DNA of 64,000 bases from NCBI GenBank assembly GCA_028583605.1, contig CM053329.1, forward strand, positions 11,766,501 to 11,830,500, in the 5' to 3' direction. The notes under the pieces were generated by a model. The model saw only the letters and a list, made by a program, of their open reading frames with translations. It was not told the DNA's origin and did not search any database. The DNA is from Dastarcus helophoroides (taxonomy: Eukaryota > Arthropoda > Insecta > Coleoptera > Bothrideridae). Of this stretch, positions 1 to 12,740 are shown piece after piece; position 1 is the stretch's first letter; each line of letters starts with the position of its first letter. The position numbers and the translations under genes were made by a program.

Positions 1-2270
1 AAAAATTGTTGCAACATTTGTATTGATCTTTATATCACTTAAATAATATTAAGCTTGTGAGAATTTGGCTAGTTCAAGTCACACTTTAATTTCATCACTA
101 TTGACACCGGTAACAGCACCAGTAATTCAGCTGTTTTTATCCGTAAATATCTGGACATGTATTTATAAAGATACTTTTATAAAATAGTACTATTAGTGAG
201 AATAATTTTTAGCAAAGTTCAGTTCTACAAAAAAGTCGTTTGAAACATGTCAAAGTAAATACTCTCACTTTAAGAAAAATTGGCATTAAAATCGGTTTAC
301 CCGTTTTCGAATTATTTGCTAACAAACACTAATTTCTTTGTATGTCAGGCGATAACTCAGGAACGACTTAATCGCTTTTGATCAAATATCCAGTGGAAGG
401 TTATACGATTAGTAACATGATATGAAAAAATATTCAATTTTTGTATGTTTGTTTGAATAATTATTTAGTAAAGTTCAGTTCGACAAAAAAGTACCCTGAT
501 ACATGTCGAAGTAAATACTCTGACTTTTGGTGAAACCGGCATTAAAATCGGCTTAGGTGTTTTCAAGATATTTGCGGACAAACACTAATTTGTCTGTATG
601 TCAGACGAGAATTCAGGAACGACTCACCCGATTTTGATGGAATTTCCAATTGAAGGTCATAGGATTACTATTACGATACGAAAAAATATACAGGTTTAAT
701 ATGTTGGTTTGAATAATTTTGTAGCAGAGTTTAGCTCGACAAAGAAGTAGCCTGAAACATGTGAAAGTAAATTCTGTGACTTTTAGTAGAAGCAGGATTA
801 AAATCGGTTTAGCTGTTTCCGAGTTATTTGCGGACAAACACTAATTTGTCTGTATGTTGGACAATAAATCAGAAAAGACAAAACTGCTTCAGATGGAATA
901 TCCCGTAAAAGATTATACAATTAGTAACATGATTTTAAAAAAATATATAATTTTTGTATGTTTGTTTAAATATTTTTTTAAGAAAGTTCAGTTTGACAAA
1001 AAAGTACCCTAAAACATGTCAAATACTCTGACTTTAAGTAAAAGCGGCCTAAAAATCGGTTTAACTGTTTCCGAGTTATCTACGGACAAACACTATTTTG
1101 TTTGTTTGTCAGACCATAACTCAGGAACGACTTAACCGATTTTGATAAAATGTTTAGTGAAAGGTCACACGATTAGTAACATAACATGAAAAAATATACA
1201 GTTTTTGTATATTGGTTTAAATCATGTTCTAGCAAAGTTCAGGTCCACAAAAAAATAGCACGAAACATGTCAAAATTAATGCCCTAACTTTTAGTGAAAT
1301 TGACATTAAAATTGGTTCATCTGTTTTCAAGTTATTTGCTGACAAACATTAATTTCGTTTTATGTCAGATGATAACTGAAAAATGATAAATCGATTTTGA
1401 CAAAATTTTCAGTGGAAGGTCATACAATTAGTAACATGATATGAAAAATTTCTCAATTTTTGTATGTTTGAATAATTTATTTTACAAATTTCAGTTTGAC
1501 AAAAAAGTAGCCTGAAACATGTCGAAGTAAATACTTTGACTTTCAGTAAAAGCGGCATTAAAATCGGTTTAACTGTTTTAGAGTTATTTACGAACAAACA
1601 CTAATTTGTCTGTATGTTGGACAATAAATCAGGAACGACTTAACTGCTTCTGATAGAATATCCCGTGAAAGGTCATACGATTAATAACATGACAAAAAAG
1701 TATCCTGAAACATGTCGAAGTAAATACTCTGACTTTTGGTAAAAGCGGCACCAAAATTGGTGTACCTATTTCCGAGTTATTTGCGGACAAACACTAATTT
1801 GCCTGTATGTCGGGAACTGAGGAACGACTTACCCAATTTTAATGGAATTTCCAATTAAAGGTCATATGATTACTATTATGATAAGAAAAAATAGACAGTT
1901 TTTGTATGTTGGTTTAAATAATTTTGTAGCAGAGTTCAGTTAGACAAAAAAGTAGTCTGAAACATATCAAAGTAAATTCTTTGACTTTTAGTAGAAGCTG
2001 GATTAAAATTGGTTTAGCTGTTTTTGAGTTATTTGCAGACAAACACTTATTTGTCTGTATGTCACTCGATAACTCAGAATCAACTTAACCGATTTTAATT
2101 GAATTTCCAGCAAAAGGTCATACAATTAGTATTGACGTTTAGTAAAAGCACCATCAAAATTAGTTAAATTGTTTTCGAGCTATTTACGGACAAACTCTAA
2201 TTTGTTTGTATGTCAGATAATAACTCAGGAACGACTTGACCGATTTTGATGAATTTTTAGCAAAAGGTGG
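1..2270. repeat. Tandem array of a ~254 bp foldback repeat unit
   Basis: A recurring block reads: an 'ATTAAAATCGG' segment, a GTTATTTGCGGACAAAC segment, then TTTGTCTGTATGTC, 'aactcaggaacgactt' and 'CCGATTTTGAT'. It returns at about 315, 572, 824, 1080, 1334, 1586, 1778, 2032 and 2185. Spacing is near 254 bp, with two shortened steps (~192 and ~153 bp). Copies differ by many substitutions, so the array is old. Inside each unit the left and right halves are imperfect reverse complements (ATTAAAATCGG against CCGATTTTGAT, GACAAA against TTTGTC). Related single copies occur elsewhere in the window. Short open frames inside it are chance. No coding sequence is recognised. Confidence 0.85.
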
Positions 2271-5200
2271 GGTAACAAATTTACCATCTTTTAGGCTATT
2301 CTTTTTCTTGCTGTGATGGTCTTGTTTGTATTTAAATCTGGTAAAAATTACTTTCTCCTAAATATTTTTTAAATAATAAACGTTATAAAAAACATTCTTT
2401 ATTACACATACCCTCGCTCTTCAGAGCTCACAAATTTTCAAAGCCTCGAAATATTTACAGATATCTAGCTCCCGGAAACCTCAAATGTGAAAAGTTTCTT
2501 GAATAGTAAAAGATATAGGTTTCATGAATAGTTCACCAAAACTTGAACTATCATGTGCAAACAAAATATGAAAGTTTTTTATATGCGAACTTTAATATGC
2601 AGTTATTTTAAAACATGCATATCCAGTTATTTGGTTACATCGAATTTACCAATAAAGCATAAATTCTCGGAAAATTGCATTCGCCGATGCGTGTTTGCTT
2701 TCACAGTTTAAAAGGCATTAAATTAATGTTTATTTTATTTAAACTATCTCCCAATCGCATTTTATAACTACACAATTTCAGTGAGGGTACATGTTTTCCC
2801 ATTAATCAAAATTTAAATGACACCCAAAATCGAGATGTATGATCGCTGCCATTGTGGCCATTCCGTCAATAATTAAAACAACAATTTGGGCTTTTTCATA
2901 CTTTCGTAATTGCGTGTTAAAATGGTGTTTAACCAGATCGTTAAAATAATGAATAAATCGAATTTATTTTGTCGCTTTCGAATGTGAGTCATAAAATTTG
3001 TCTTTAAAATGATTCGTTATTGGTAAACCGTCGATAGTTAGTTGGAAACTTTAAAAAGAAAATCAGGTAGAATTGATTTCGTGTTATTTCCGAATTATAT
3101 CTTGTTTTTGAGAGGCTTTAAAGGAAATCCAGGAATATATGGCTCGATGAAAATATCTCGTACTAAGACTACGTTATAAGAAATAAAATCATTCAAAGCG
3201 CGAAATCGTGCTGTATCAAATCTTTGTAAAAAGAAACTTGGATATAATACAAATCTGTCGAATATTTTCCACATTATATTAAAAATCTGTGATAAAAAAT
3301 GTAACCACAGGCTTGCGGAAATATTATTCAGGAATTTGCAAGAATTTCAATTCACGACGATGTGCTGTTGAACTTATGAAAGTTGTGCGAGATAGCTTCG
3401 CATGTGTTTTACTCACGTACCAAATATAAAATTAATATTCCTGTTTTAGAAGAAGATACAAATAATTTCGTGGGACCTTGCATCTGTCAAATTTTTTATA
3501 AAAATCAAATTATCTTTAAAACTGTAAATTTTAAGAACAACGTTTATAATCCAAAGTGGCCTTAAAATATCAAATTAAATTTAAAAATGCACAAATATAT
3601 AGGGTGTCCTATTTAAAATAGCGAAGTTAGTGTGAACTACCGGTATAACCGACTGTATTACAACTTTGTAAATATCCTAGTTGTGTTGGCTTCGTCGGCC
3701 TTGCTAAGTTATTAAATTTTCAAAATTTTCAGATGGGTACTTTGTCAGATATCGATCGCAGCGATTCGCGGTGGGACACACTGTATTGTCTACTTTGGGA
3801 AAATATGACATTGTTAGTAGTGTCCTGAAATGATAGATTAAGAGACTGGAAGAAGCAATGGCAACTAAGTTTTATTATAATTTCCACGTAACAGGCAACG
3901 TTTTCTGCCATTCATCGTCGATAAAAACATGAAGGTTAAAAGGGTTAAAAATCGTTACGTCACAATTATCATATAATTATTTACGACCTGATTGATGGAT
4001 ACCATTTTTAAATAATTAGAGCAAAAAAGGGGTGCGTTTATTATTAGGATGACATGTGACATATCCTCGCTAAAGGTCGACATGAAATTTGACTCTCGAG
4101 GGTCTTTTGTGCATATTTGATATCTATCGTTAGGTAGCTGATATTCCTAACGCATTTTGAATAAAAAATCAGGTATGCTCAGGTTTTTTATGAAGCTGAA
4201 CGATATATATCCCAGCCTGAATAAAAATGGGGACACGTTTACGATGGTGTTAGAATTTGTAAAATTCAATTACGTCTGGTTAAGCTCTTAGATGTATTTC
4301 TCAAGAATGTAATACTGGGTTTTTTAAATAAGAAATATTCAGAAAGAATTCCAAGTTAATATAATACACTAGTAATAAATTTAAATTTTTTATTAAACCA
4401 TAGTCAAAAAGAAATAAATACATTTGTAAAAATCTTTGGTATTGTTAACGTCAAAAATAAATAATGTTATAAATATAATAAAAATTATTAACATCGTTAT
4501 AAATTATCACACAAATCAATAAACAATTTTCTAATATCTAACAATTCAACATTATGTACAGTAGTGAAATCAATCTCATACATTTATCGTAATATCCATT
4601 AAATATTTTACATGTCCTTAAGCTTAGATTTGTTAATGTCGTCCTCGAACAATGGGCTCGATTGTTCCAGAATCGAACTTGAACAAATCTCTCTTCTTAT
4701 TTACAAGTTATAAGTTTGGTTTTAACATAAAACTTCGATTTCTCAAGGTGGTTACCAACGAAACGCAACAGAGATATCCCCGAGTTAGCTTCAACATCAT
4801 CCCTAACCACAATCCAATTTAACGTTAGCAATCATTCCCGATAAAACCAAACTTTACCTTGCGAGAAAGGAATGCTACTAACAAGATTTAGTTGTTCTAA
4901 TTCACTACAGGCTACTTATTTACAAAAAGAGAATAATCTTATATCAGTCTTTGTAGAAAACACGGGAATATATCGAGTAGTTGTCGACGGATATTTCGTG
5001 CAAAGTATATTTGATATTTTCACAACCGGAAGAAACACAAATAACAACGAAGAGCTTACATATTGCTTTGTAAGTTTAGGGCTATAAATGCACCTACATT
5101 CGTTGAATGATACCATATAAAAATTTCTTGAAATTGTGAGAATTGAAAGAAGTTAAATTAAATTCGAATTGACTGACGCGTTTCTCTTCGTTTGCCAATC

Positions 5201-5600
5201 ATGTTCAAGCTCGAGAATCAGACGCTTACTTGATGTTGACAAACTAATGAAAGCTGCCGATTGTTTTTCATAAAACTGTTAACATTCTTTTCTGAAGTGA
5301 TTGTGTGCGATGAGGTGTTTTTATCGCATTTTTGTTTTTTTTTAATAAAATGTCGACTTTAGTTTTTACTTTAGTATCGAACTAATTTTTTTTTTGGACA
5401 AAAACCTACAGGTGTTCTTAAACTGTTATATGTTTTCGCGAACTTTAAATTTTGATTTCAAACTTTTGAACCTATTTTCTTGGTCATAACTATTAACAAT
5501 AAATACAATAAGAGATTTTAAAAATTTTATGATGTTTCCATAAATATTTGCTATGACCTGACCTGTTCTATACCAGTAACTAGTTAAACAATTTTGTGTT
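2271..5600. other. No recognised gene; AT-rich intergenic DNA
   Basis: I see no long open frame, no domain signature and no clear terminal repeats here. Open frames at 3383-3565 and 4872-5116 are about 60-70 codons, on both strands, and resemble nothing known to me. Sequence composition is more varied than in the satellite blocks, so this may be unique sequence. Confidence 0.5.
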
Positions 5601-5610
5601 CACAAATGTT

Positions 5611-5873
5611 AGCATTCGAGTTAAATATACCAAACTGACGAGATCTAACAAGATCGAAATCAGTATTTGGTTTCCAAACTTCGAATTTAATAAATGGTCA
5701 AACCTATTGGTCTGTGCATTAGAATCCTTGTCTTATGGGAACTTTTTCCTAGAGAGCAACCGCTTTGCTAAGTGGCAGTGTTTCAACTGTTGGTATTTCA
5801 GCTACCTATAGTTCACTATACACGCCTGGAGGGCTGCATGAATTTGTAGTCTAGGTTGCATTCTACTTGCATC
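5611..5873 (+). repeat. Hammerhead-bearing dispersed repeat (family S), copy 1
   Basis: This copy starts near 'GCATTCGAGTT', passes through a hammerhead fold, then 'CTTCGAATTTAATAAATGG', 'CCTATTGGTCTGTGCATTAG', 'GGGCTGCATGAATTTG', and ends 'CTACTTGCAT'. The same order of blocks is found at 39712, 44368, 54414 and 58659, so it is a mobile family. It is not coding. The hammerhead is annotated separately. Confidence 0.8.
5629..5671 (+). ncRNA. Hammerhead ribozyme motif (type I), copy 1
   Basis: Seen in sequence: stem I 5' strand ACCAAA (5629-5634); core CTGACGA (5635-5641); stem II GATCT - loop AACA - AGATC (5642-5655), 5 perfect pairs starting G-C; core GAA (5656-5658); short stem III segment ATCAGT (5659-5664); cleavage-position base A at 5665 after GT; stem I 3' strand TTTGGT (5666-5671), 6 perfect pairs with ACCAAA. 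This matches the hammerhead consensus CUGANGA / GAA / NUH. The stem III segment is ACCGGT in sister copies, which is self-complementary and would suit a dimeric fold. Here it carries two changes, so activity of this copy is uncertain. Confidence 0.72.
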
Positions 5874-6204
5874 CTATTACGAAATCAAAATTTCGATTTT
5901 TCTAGGCATTTTTGCTTTAGTTCTGTAACTTCCATTTTTATTTTGTTTCCATCAATTCTTAGTTACTTGTAATGATTTTTTTAGACAAGTGTCAAGCTTT
6001 TCTTAAGAATTGATGTTTAATTTCAAAATCACCTATTTTCATAAATTTCGATTTTTCACCAGAAATTTTAACATTTGCTGAATATTTTGACTGTTTTATT
6101 TAAGAATTATGTCGACTTAAAAATCAAAATGATATCTATTTCTCCCGAAATTACAAGCAGCTTGAATGTTTTTTGTAAACCTAGAGATTTTTGCAAATTC
6201 TGAG

Positions 6205-6540
6205 TTTTGGTTGAACGAACTGTCCTTGGTTATCTTCAAAAATTGTAATACAAATCTTGTTCTCCAAAACTAAGAAAGATTTTCACGCTTTTTCCAAAAT
6301 TATTGTTGATATTTTGAAATTTTTTCGAAGGCTCGGATGCAAATTCGAAACAATTTTTCTTAAAATTTAAGAAAAATTGAAATACAAATACTGTCCCTGA
6401 AACCAAGCAAAAGAAACAAATTTACATTTCAAGATAAATTCGAAATGTGGATTTTCTTTCGACATTTCAAATTTATCTTGAAATATTAATTTGTTTCTAT
6501 TTCTTGGTTTCAGGGGACAAGATTTGTATTTCAATTTTTT
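6205..6540. repeat. Family H repeat fragment with a local inverted repeat
   Basis: Contains 'GTCCTTGGTTATCTTC' at about 6220 and then two facing copies of a block that reads CCCTGAAACCAAG on one side (~6390) and CTTGGTTTCAGGGG on the other (~6505). The arms are roughly 75 bp with a short loop near 6455-6470. The same block occurs at 17.5, 48.9, 54.0, 56.3 and 58.5 kb. The hammerhead-like part of the family is missing from this copy. Confidence 0.65.
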
Positions 6541-6679
6541 TAAATTCTGAGGATTATTCTATAAAATCTGAGGCTTTCCTGCTATAGACGACCAATATTT
6601 TTTTGAATTGAGTTCTTCTTTCAGATGTGCAAATTGAAAATAAAATAATTAAGGTTTTCAAAAACGCCGAATGTTTTAA

Positions 6680-9600
6680 ACAAAAACCAAATGTACAAAA
6701 AAACTAATACAACAATTTTGAAATTAGGAACAAAATGCGACATTTTAAAAAAGTAAAATGAAACTTCGAGAAAAAGTCAAAATTTTGAAAAAAAACACCA
6801 AATTTTGAAAAAAATCTCGGTATTCTGAAAAACTGAAATTTTTGAATAAAATTGAAAATTTCAAAAAAGTGAAAATTTGGAATAAGTCAAAATTTCTAAA
6901 AAAATACACTTGGAATTTGGTAAAGAATCAGCATTTTTGTAGGACAAAATTTGGAGAATTTTAAAAAATGTGTTAATTTTCAAAAAACGTAGAAATATTA
7001 AAAAAAAGCCAAAACTGTCTAAGAAAAATGAAATAATGGGTGGAATTATCAAAAACAAGTTAAAACGTTAAAGAGTAGTCGAAATTTTAAAAAGTGATTA
7101 TAATTTGGCAGAAGTCCAGATTTTTAAAAAATAATAATTCTGAAAAATGTTTAAAATTTTCTAAAAAATCGAAGTTTTTAAAAGACCTAATTTTTGGAAA
7201 AGTTGAAATTGCAAAAAAAATTCTAACAAAATTGTTGAAATTTTCAGAATATGTCGAATTTCTGAAAATAGTCCAAATTTATAAAACAATTAAATTTTCA
7301 AAACGCCCAAATTATAAAATCAAAATGTTGACAGAAACTGAATATCTTTTAAAAAGCGAAATAACACAGTTTATGTATTAATCTACAAATTTAAAATTAA
7401 AAAAAAACGAAATTTCCAAAAGGTCCTATATTTTTTTAAAAAACCAAATTTATAAAAAAAAGGATCAAAATTCCAATAAAATCAAAATAAGCAACAAAAT
7501 TCAAAATTTTCAAAAGGTCAAACAAAACTTCAAAACAGTCAAAAATTTGAAAGGAGGTTTTAATTTTTAAAAAGTTGAAGTTTTAAAATATTTATTTTAA
7601 ATTTTCGTAATAATCTTAGAAAAGTGAAATAAATTAGGGAAAATGTCGAGATTTTTAATAATGTCAAAATTTTCAAAAAAGGGTGAAAATCTTTAATGAA
7701 TTCAAAATTTTCTATAAAACATGACATATTTAAAAAAGTCAGACTTTTTAAAAAAGTCAAACCATTCAAACATATATGCAACTGTAAAGACAAATTAAAA
7801 TGTCGGGAGAAAGACCAAATGTTGAAAACGACAATGAAATTTTTAAAAATGTCTTTTTAAAAAGAAAAGGCGAAATAGTACCTTTCCCCAGCGAGCTAAT
7901 TTGTAATAAAAGAACTCGAGAATATAAAAAAAATCATATATTTTAGAAAAAAAACAAGGTTAAAATTTCGAGAAAGACAAAACTACAGAATTCGAAATTG
8001 CCAAAAAGTTAAACAAAATTTTCAGTTTTAAAACAGCAAAAATTGCTAAAAAGTTGATATTTTGAAAAAAAAGTTAAATTTTATAGGAAAGCAAAAGTAA
8101 GGTCAAAATTTTAAAAAATATCGAAATTTATAATAAATGTGAAAATTTGCAATTAAAAGTAATTTTTACGAAACGTCGAAAGATACAAAAAAAATCAAAA
8201 TTAAAAAAAAGTATTCAAAAATTGACTAAATTTTAAAAAACATGTCAAAATGTCGAGGAAAAGTCGATATCTTGAAAAAAGGAAGAAATTTTCAAAAAAA
8301 AAGGAAAAGCTTTTAAAAAGTAGACATTTTCAATAAAACTAGAAGTTTTAAAATAGAAAATAAATTTCCAACAAAAAAGTCCATCAAATAAATAAATATA
8401 TAAAATTCTAAAAAAAAAGATTTTCTAAAAGTTTCCAATTTTTTCGCACTAAAGGTCGAGATTTTTAATAAATGTTGAGATTTTCGAAAAGAGTAAAAAT
8501 ATTGAAAGGAGAAAATATTGAAAAAGAGTCATAACTTTTAGAAGACAAAATTTGATAAAAGTTGAAACTAAAGAAAAGTCAACATTTCTGAAAGGCGAAA
8601 TTCTAAGAAAAACCGCAAGTAAAAAACACATCAAAAAATTTGAAACTGTTACAACAGGTCAAATTTTTAAAAAATAAAATCGCTTCAAAAAAGCTCAATT
8701 TTTCAAAAAGTCTACATTTTCAGAAAAAATAGAATTTTAAAAAATAAAATTCAAGTTTTCAAAAAATTCTGCAAAGGTCAAAGTTTCTAGAAAATGTTGA
8801 AATTTTGAGTAAGAAACAAAATATTAAAAGTCAAAATTTAAAAAATAATCAAAATTTTCAAAAGAAATAAATATTTAAAAAAAATAATATGTTCCTATAC
8901 CCAATCTTTTTTTACGGCGTAAAGGCTAGAACTGGAAATTTTCATGCAAATAAATTTTAATTACTTATGTGAAAACACGTTTAAATTACTCCAGAGGCAC
9001 AATTGGTCAAATTGCAACCGCAGGTGATACTAGTAAGTAAAAAAGTATAACGTATTAAGTTTTGTAACGAATATCAAGCAAAATAAAGAAAAATTGATTC
9101 ATATATTTTTGAAAAAAAAAAACAAATTTACAAAAAAAATCGGAATTTGGAGAAAGTCAAAATTAGAAACAGAATTTAAAATTTTCAAAAATTAAACAAA
9201 ACTAATAAAAGTAAAAATTTTAAAAAGTCAGTTTTAAAAAGGTAAAATTGTCAAAAGAGTTGATATTTAGAAAAAAAGTCTAGTTTTCTAAAAGAGTAAT
9301 GGTTACGTCAAAATGTGCAGAAATTTTTAAAAATATCGACATTTCTGATAAACTGTAAAAATTTGCAATTATTTAAAAGTAATTTTTACAATACGTCAAA
9401 ATATTTAAAGAAATTTATGTATAGTGTTGATATTAATTTATATATAATATAACAAAAAAAGAAGTATTCGAAAACTGTCGAAATTGTAAAAAACAAGACA
9501 TAATGTCGACGAATGGTCTAAAACTTGAAAAAAGTTGAAAATTTGAACTAAATATGGCGAAACTGAAAAAAAAGTACAAAATTGTTATTAAAGCTGAAAT

Positions 9601-10480
9601 TTTATTTTTAATAAAAAAGTCGAAATTTAAGAAAAAATAAGATTTTTATAAAAGTTGACGTTTTCCAGAAGATATCAACATTCTCGTAAGTCTAAATTCG
9701 CAGAAATTTTATAAAAGCTGAAATTTTCAATAAAGGTCAAGATTTTCAATAAATTTCGAGGTTTTTCAAAAAAAGTCAAAACATTGAAAAGAGATTACAA
9801 TTGTTGAAAAAGCCTAATCATTCAAAATGAGACGGAACGCTTAAAAGCAAGTAAAAATATCGAAGAAAATTTAAAATTTTGAAAAAAGGCGAAATTAAGA
9901 AAAAGAAAATTTTGAAAATGATAATTTTCAGAAGACAACATTTGAAAAAAGTTAAAATTTTAAAGGAAAGTCAACATTTTAAAAAGTCGAAATTTTCTGC
10001 AAAACCGAAAATAAGAAAATTACATCGGAAAAAAGTCGAAATTTTCACAATAGGTGGAATTTTTAAAAAATAAAATCGAAAATTTCTTAAAGCTGAATTT
10101 TTGAAAAGTCGATATTTTGGGAATTTTTGAAAAATAAAATTGAAGTTCTCAAAAATATTTTTCAAATAGACGAAGTTGCTAAAAAATGTTGAAATTTTCA
10201 GTAAAAAGGAAACTAATAAAGAAATCAGAATTTAAAAAGATTATCAAGATTTTAAGAAAAAGTCTAAACTTTTGAAAAAAAAATTAAATTTTCCTATTCC
10301 CAATCTTTTCTATGGCGTGAAGGTTAGAATTGGCAATTTTTACGCAAATAAATTTTAATTACTGAAAACTCCTTTTAAATTACTCCAGAGGCACAATTGG
10401 CCAAATTGCAACCGCAGACGCAAATAGCAAGTAAAAAAGTATAACACATTAAGGTTTTTAACGAATATCAAGCTGAATAT
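6680..10480. repeat. A-rich degenerate satellite with a ~1.4 kb higher-order duplication
   Basis: Made of endless variants of a short motif near GTCGAAATTTTCAAAAAA (about 18-22 bp). A distinctive block containing 'CCAGAGGCACAATTGG' and 'CAAATTGCAACCGCAG' appears twice, near 8890-9080 and 10283-10480, about 1.39 kb apart. The A-rich sequence before each also corresponds. The block is therefore a larger tandem duplication on top of a short-period satellite. The K/F/I-rich open frames here are low-complexity artefacts. Confidence 0.75.
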
Positions 10481-11351
10481 TGCCAAGTATAGTATTTTAC
10501 AAAATCTTAGTAACTGATTTGTAAAAATTTACCAAAACTTAAAAAAAAAACAATTCATAAGATCCGGCGCATCCACCATTTCGTTGCATATTGAAATTTA
10601 TATAAGAAAAAACTTTATTTACCAGAAATTGTAAGAATTGATTTATATAATAAATCGATACCTAGTTTAGTACCTTCCTGCTTAGATTTCTCTAGTTTAA
10701 CCCAACGAGAAACCACTGAGTCTGATACGTTGATCAACAGGAAAAGACATTTAAAATGAAGCCATGTTCAATTACATTTTCAGCAACTCTATTTAAATTT
10801 AAATATCTGTCGCACAAAAAAAAATATCTCAGAAAAGCATCTCATTTGATAAAAGAAACGTACATTTAACACCTGCAAGCCAAGCGATTTTGCGTTTGGG
10901 AGCAACAAGCGTTTTACTTGAACATTGACTCACATCTTTGCTTTACAATCAGTCGTTTCGGTTTGACTACTCCGATTTTCATTGGCAGATTTGAAGTCAG
11001 TGAATTAAGTTGAAAATACATTTATTGTATCGATAATTAGCAATAATTTTGCGATAAGATTTTGCCAACAGAAATGAGACTCGTTACTAATCTAGGATGG
11101 ATTCAAATACGAACGAAAATAATTAAATATTAACTAAGTATATGAGCATAATTTCATTTGATACAAAAATGTTTCAACTCTCAGTTTTTTAATAATGTTG
11201 TTATTTGCGCTTCGTCATCTTACAACCTTTTATAAAGACATCACATCACTTGTAATTCGTTTACAATAAAACTCACTCGGACGTCACTTATGGGCATTAA
11301 ACGCGATCACACACTTGTCGCAAATTACGAACACAGTGTCCGCAAAGTGCA
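10481..11351. other. Downstream flank of the receptor gene; no other gene seen
   Basis: This stretch lies 3' of the minus-strand receptor stop codon and would hold its 3' UTR. Possible minus-strand AATAAA signals (TTTATT on the plus strand) occur near 11020 and 10610. Neither can be chosen from sequence alone. No open frame of note. Confidence 0.4.
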
Positions 11352-12740
11352 TTACGGTTTCATACCTAAAAGCCTCCTAAAAGCCCGTCTAAAATCCAGG
11401 TTGAATATCGTGTAAATGATGGGATTTAGAACGGAGTTAATGTATCCCAACCAAGTAATAAAATTTATTAACCTCTTGGATGCATTACAGCTCGGACAAA
11501 ATGGAAGAATGACAGTACATGAGGAAAAAAGGGCAGCCAGCAGACAACGAACACGCCCATAATTATACCGAGGGTGCGGGCGGCTCGACGTTCTTTCGAT
11601 AGCGAAATCCTCTGCTTCTCCTCGATGAATTGATAGACAACCCCCGGCTTCTTAGTGGCTTGTGCAACTGGTTCTATCAGGGTCACTTTGGAGTTTGTAC
11701 TTTTTTGAAATGAGTTAATAACTTGAGCCGGCGTAACAGTTTCGTCTTTACTATCGGATGTACAAGGCATGGAATTACGCCTAGACAAAGACGAAGTATC
11801 TTGATTATCCGTCACTGAATCCTCATGAACTAAAATAGGTTTTAAATAAGCATTGTTCTCAATTGTGTCTTTATCATGCTTCTTCTTCCTCTTCGTCTTT
11901 TTGGTCTTTTTATCTTTGGTTTTCCCATTAACCTCAGCCGTGGGATGTTCGTTGTGATTAGTTTCGCTACTAACAGACTCTCTGTCCTGATTATTATCTT
12001 TATTGCTATGCAAGGCCGACTGGCTCTTAGAAATTGCGTTCAGCTTGGAAGCTTTAGCTCTCTCCCTGAGTCTTCTCTTGGTCGCTATAAAAATCTCTAT
12101 ATAAACTATCGTCATAATTACTAATGGTATAAAAAATGATCCCGACGACGAGTAAATAACATAACCTTTCCTCTCGGTCAACTTGCACACTTGAAACTGA
12201 TGGAATTTGTCTGGTTCGGGCCAATCGTTCCAGCCTATCAAAGGGGGTGAGCTGATGAGCAATGAAAGTACCCAAACGCCGCCTATTAGCAGCAACACTC
12301 GTTTGAAGGTGCGTTTTTGAGCGTAATTGATTGGGTCGGTGATGGCCCAAAATCTGTCCAATGCTATCACACAGAGATTTAGTATGGAAGCTGTGCAGCA
12401 CAAAACGTCGCTGGTGAGCCACATTTTGCAGATGTGTATGCCGAATATCCATCGGCCTAATATCGAGTAAGCCACGTTTAGTGGCATGACTAGGATGGCT
12501 ACGGTGAGGTCGGCCACTGCCAGTGACACTATGAAGAAGTTTTGGACGATTCTTAGGGGTTTGTAGGTGAAAACACTGAGAATGACTAGGACGTTTCCAA
12601 TTATGGTAAGGAGTATTAAGAGGGTTAATGTTGCTATGGTTAGATAGGCTTCCCATGCTGGCATGGCGGTTGTACCAAGGAATCGAATCGTTGTAAGTCT
12701 TGTCATCGCTGAGAAGACTGGCATTCGTCTCCACACTCAT
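11352..12740 (-). CDS. TAR1: Type 1 tyramine (octopamine/tyramine) receptor, rhodopsin-like GPCR, frame interrupted
   Basis: Class A amine GPCR of the insect tyramine receptor 1 (Oct-TyrR) type, which acts in the plasma membrane of neurons and other cells and couples mainly to Gi. In the main frame (counted from 12736) I see TM1 with GN at residues 47-48, D76 in TM2, D110 in TM3 (amine contact), the DRF triad at 127-129 (family usually DRY), '[13 protein letters not shown]', TM5 serines near 196-198, a long polar intracellular loop 3 (about 220-375, lysine-rich), then CWLPFF in TM6. TM7 (NPIIY) and the C-terminus ending GMKP-stop at 11352 lie in another frame. Relative to the family there is one apparent extra base in the A6 run at 11525-11530 and one near 11514. 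The start is ATG at 12740 ([10 protein letters not shown], with an N-glycosylation site); that frame must shift near 12669-12673 to reach TM1. An ATG at 12724, already in the TM frame, is an alternative start. Family recognition is strong; integrity is uncertain. Confidence 0.9.

Noticed and set aside
1..2270. CRISPR-like regular spacing
   Set aside because: Whole ~254 bp units are repeated in eukaryotic DNA; there are no short repeats with unique spacers.
6861..10165. Several K/F/I/L-rich open frames in the A-rich block
   Set aside because: Low-complexity satellite translated in different frames; no domain, no codon bias, both strands.
11876..12124. Plus-strand open frame of 82 codons
   Set aside because: Antisense shadow of the receptor's third intracellular loop.
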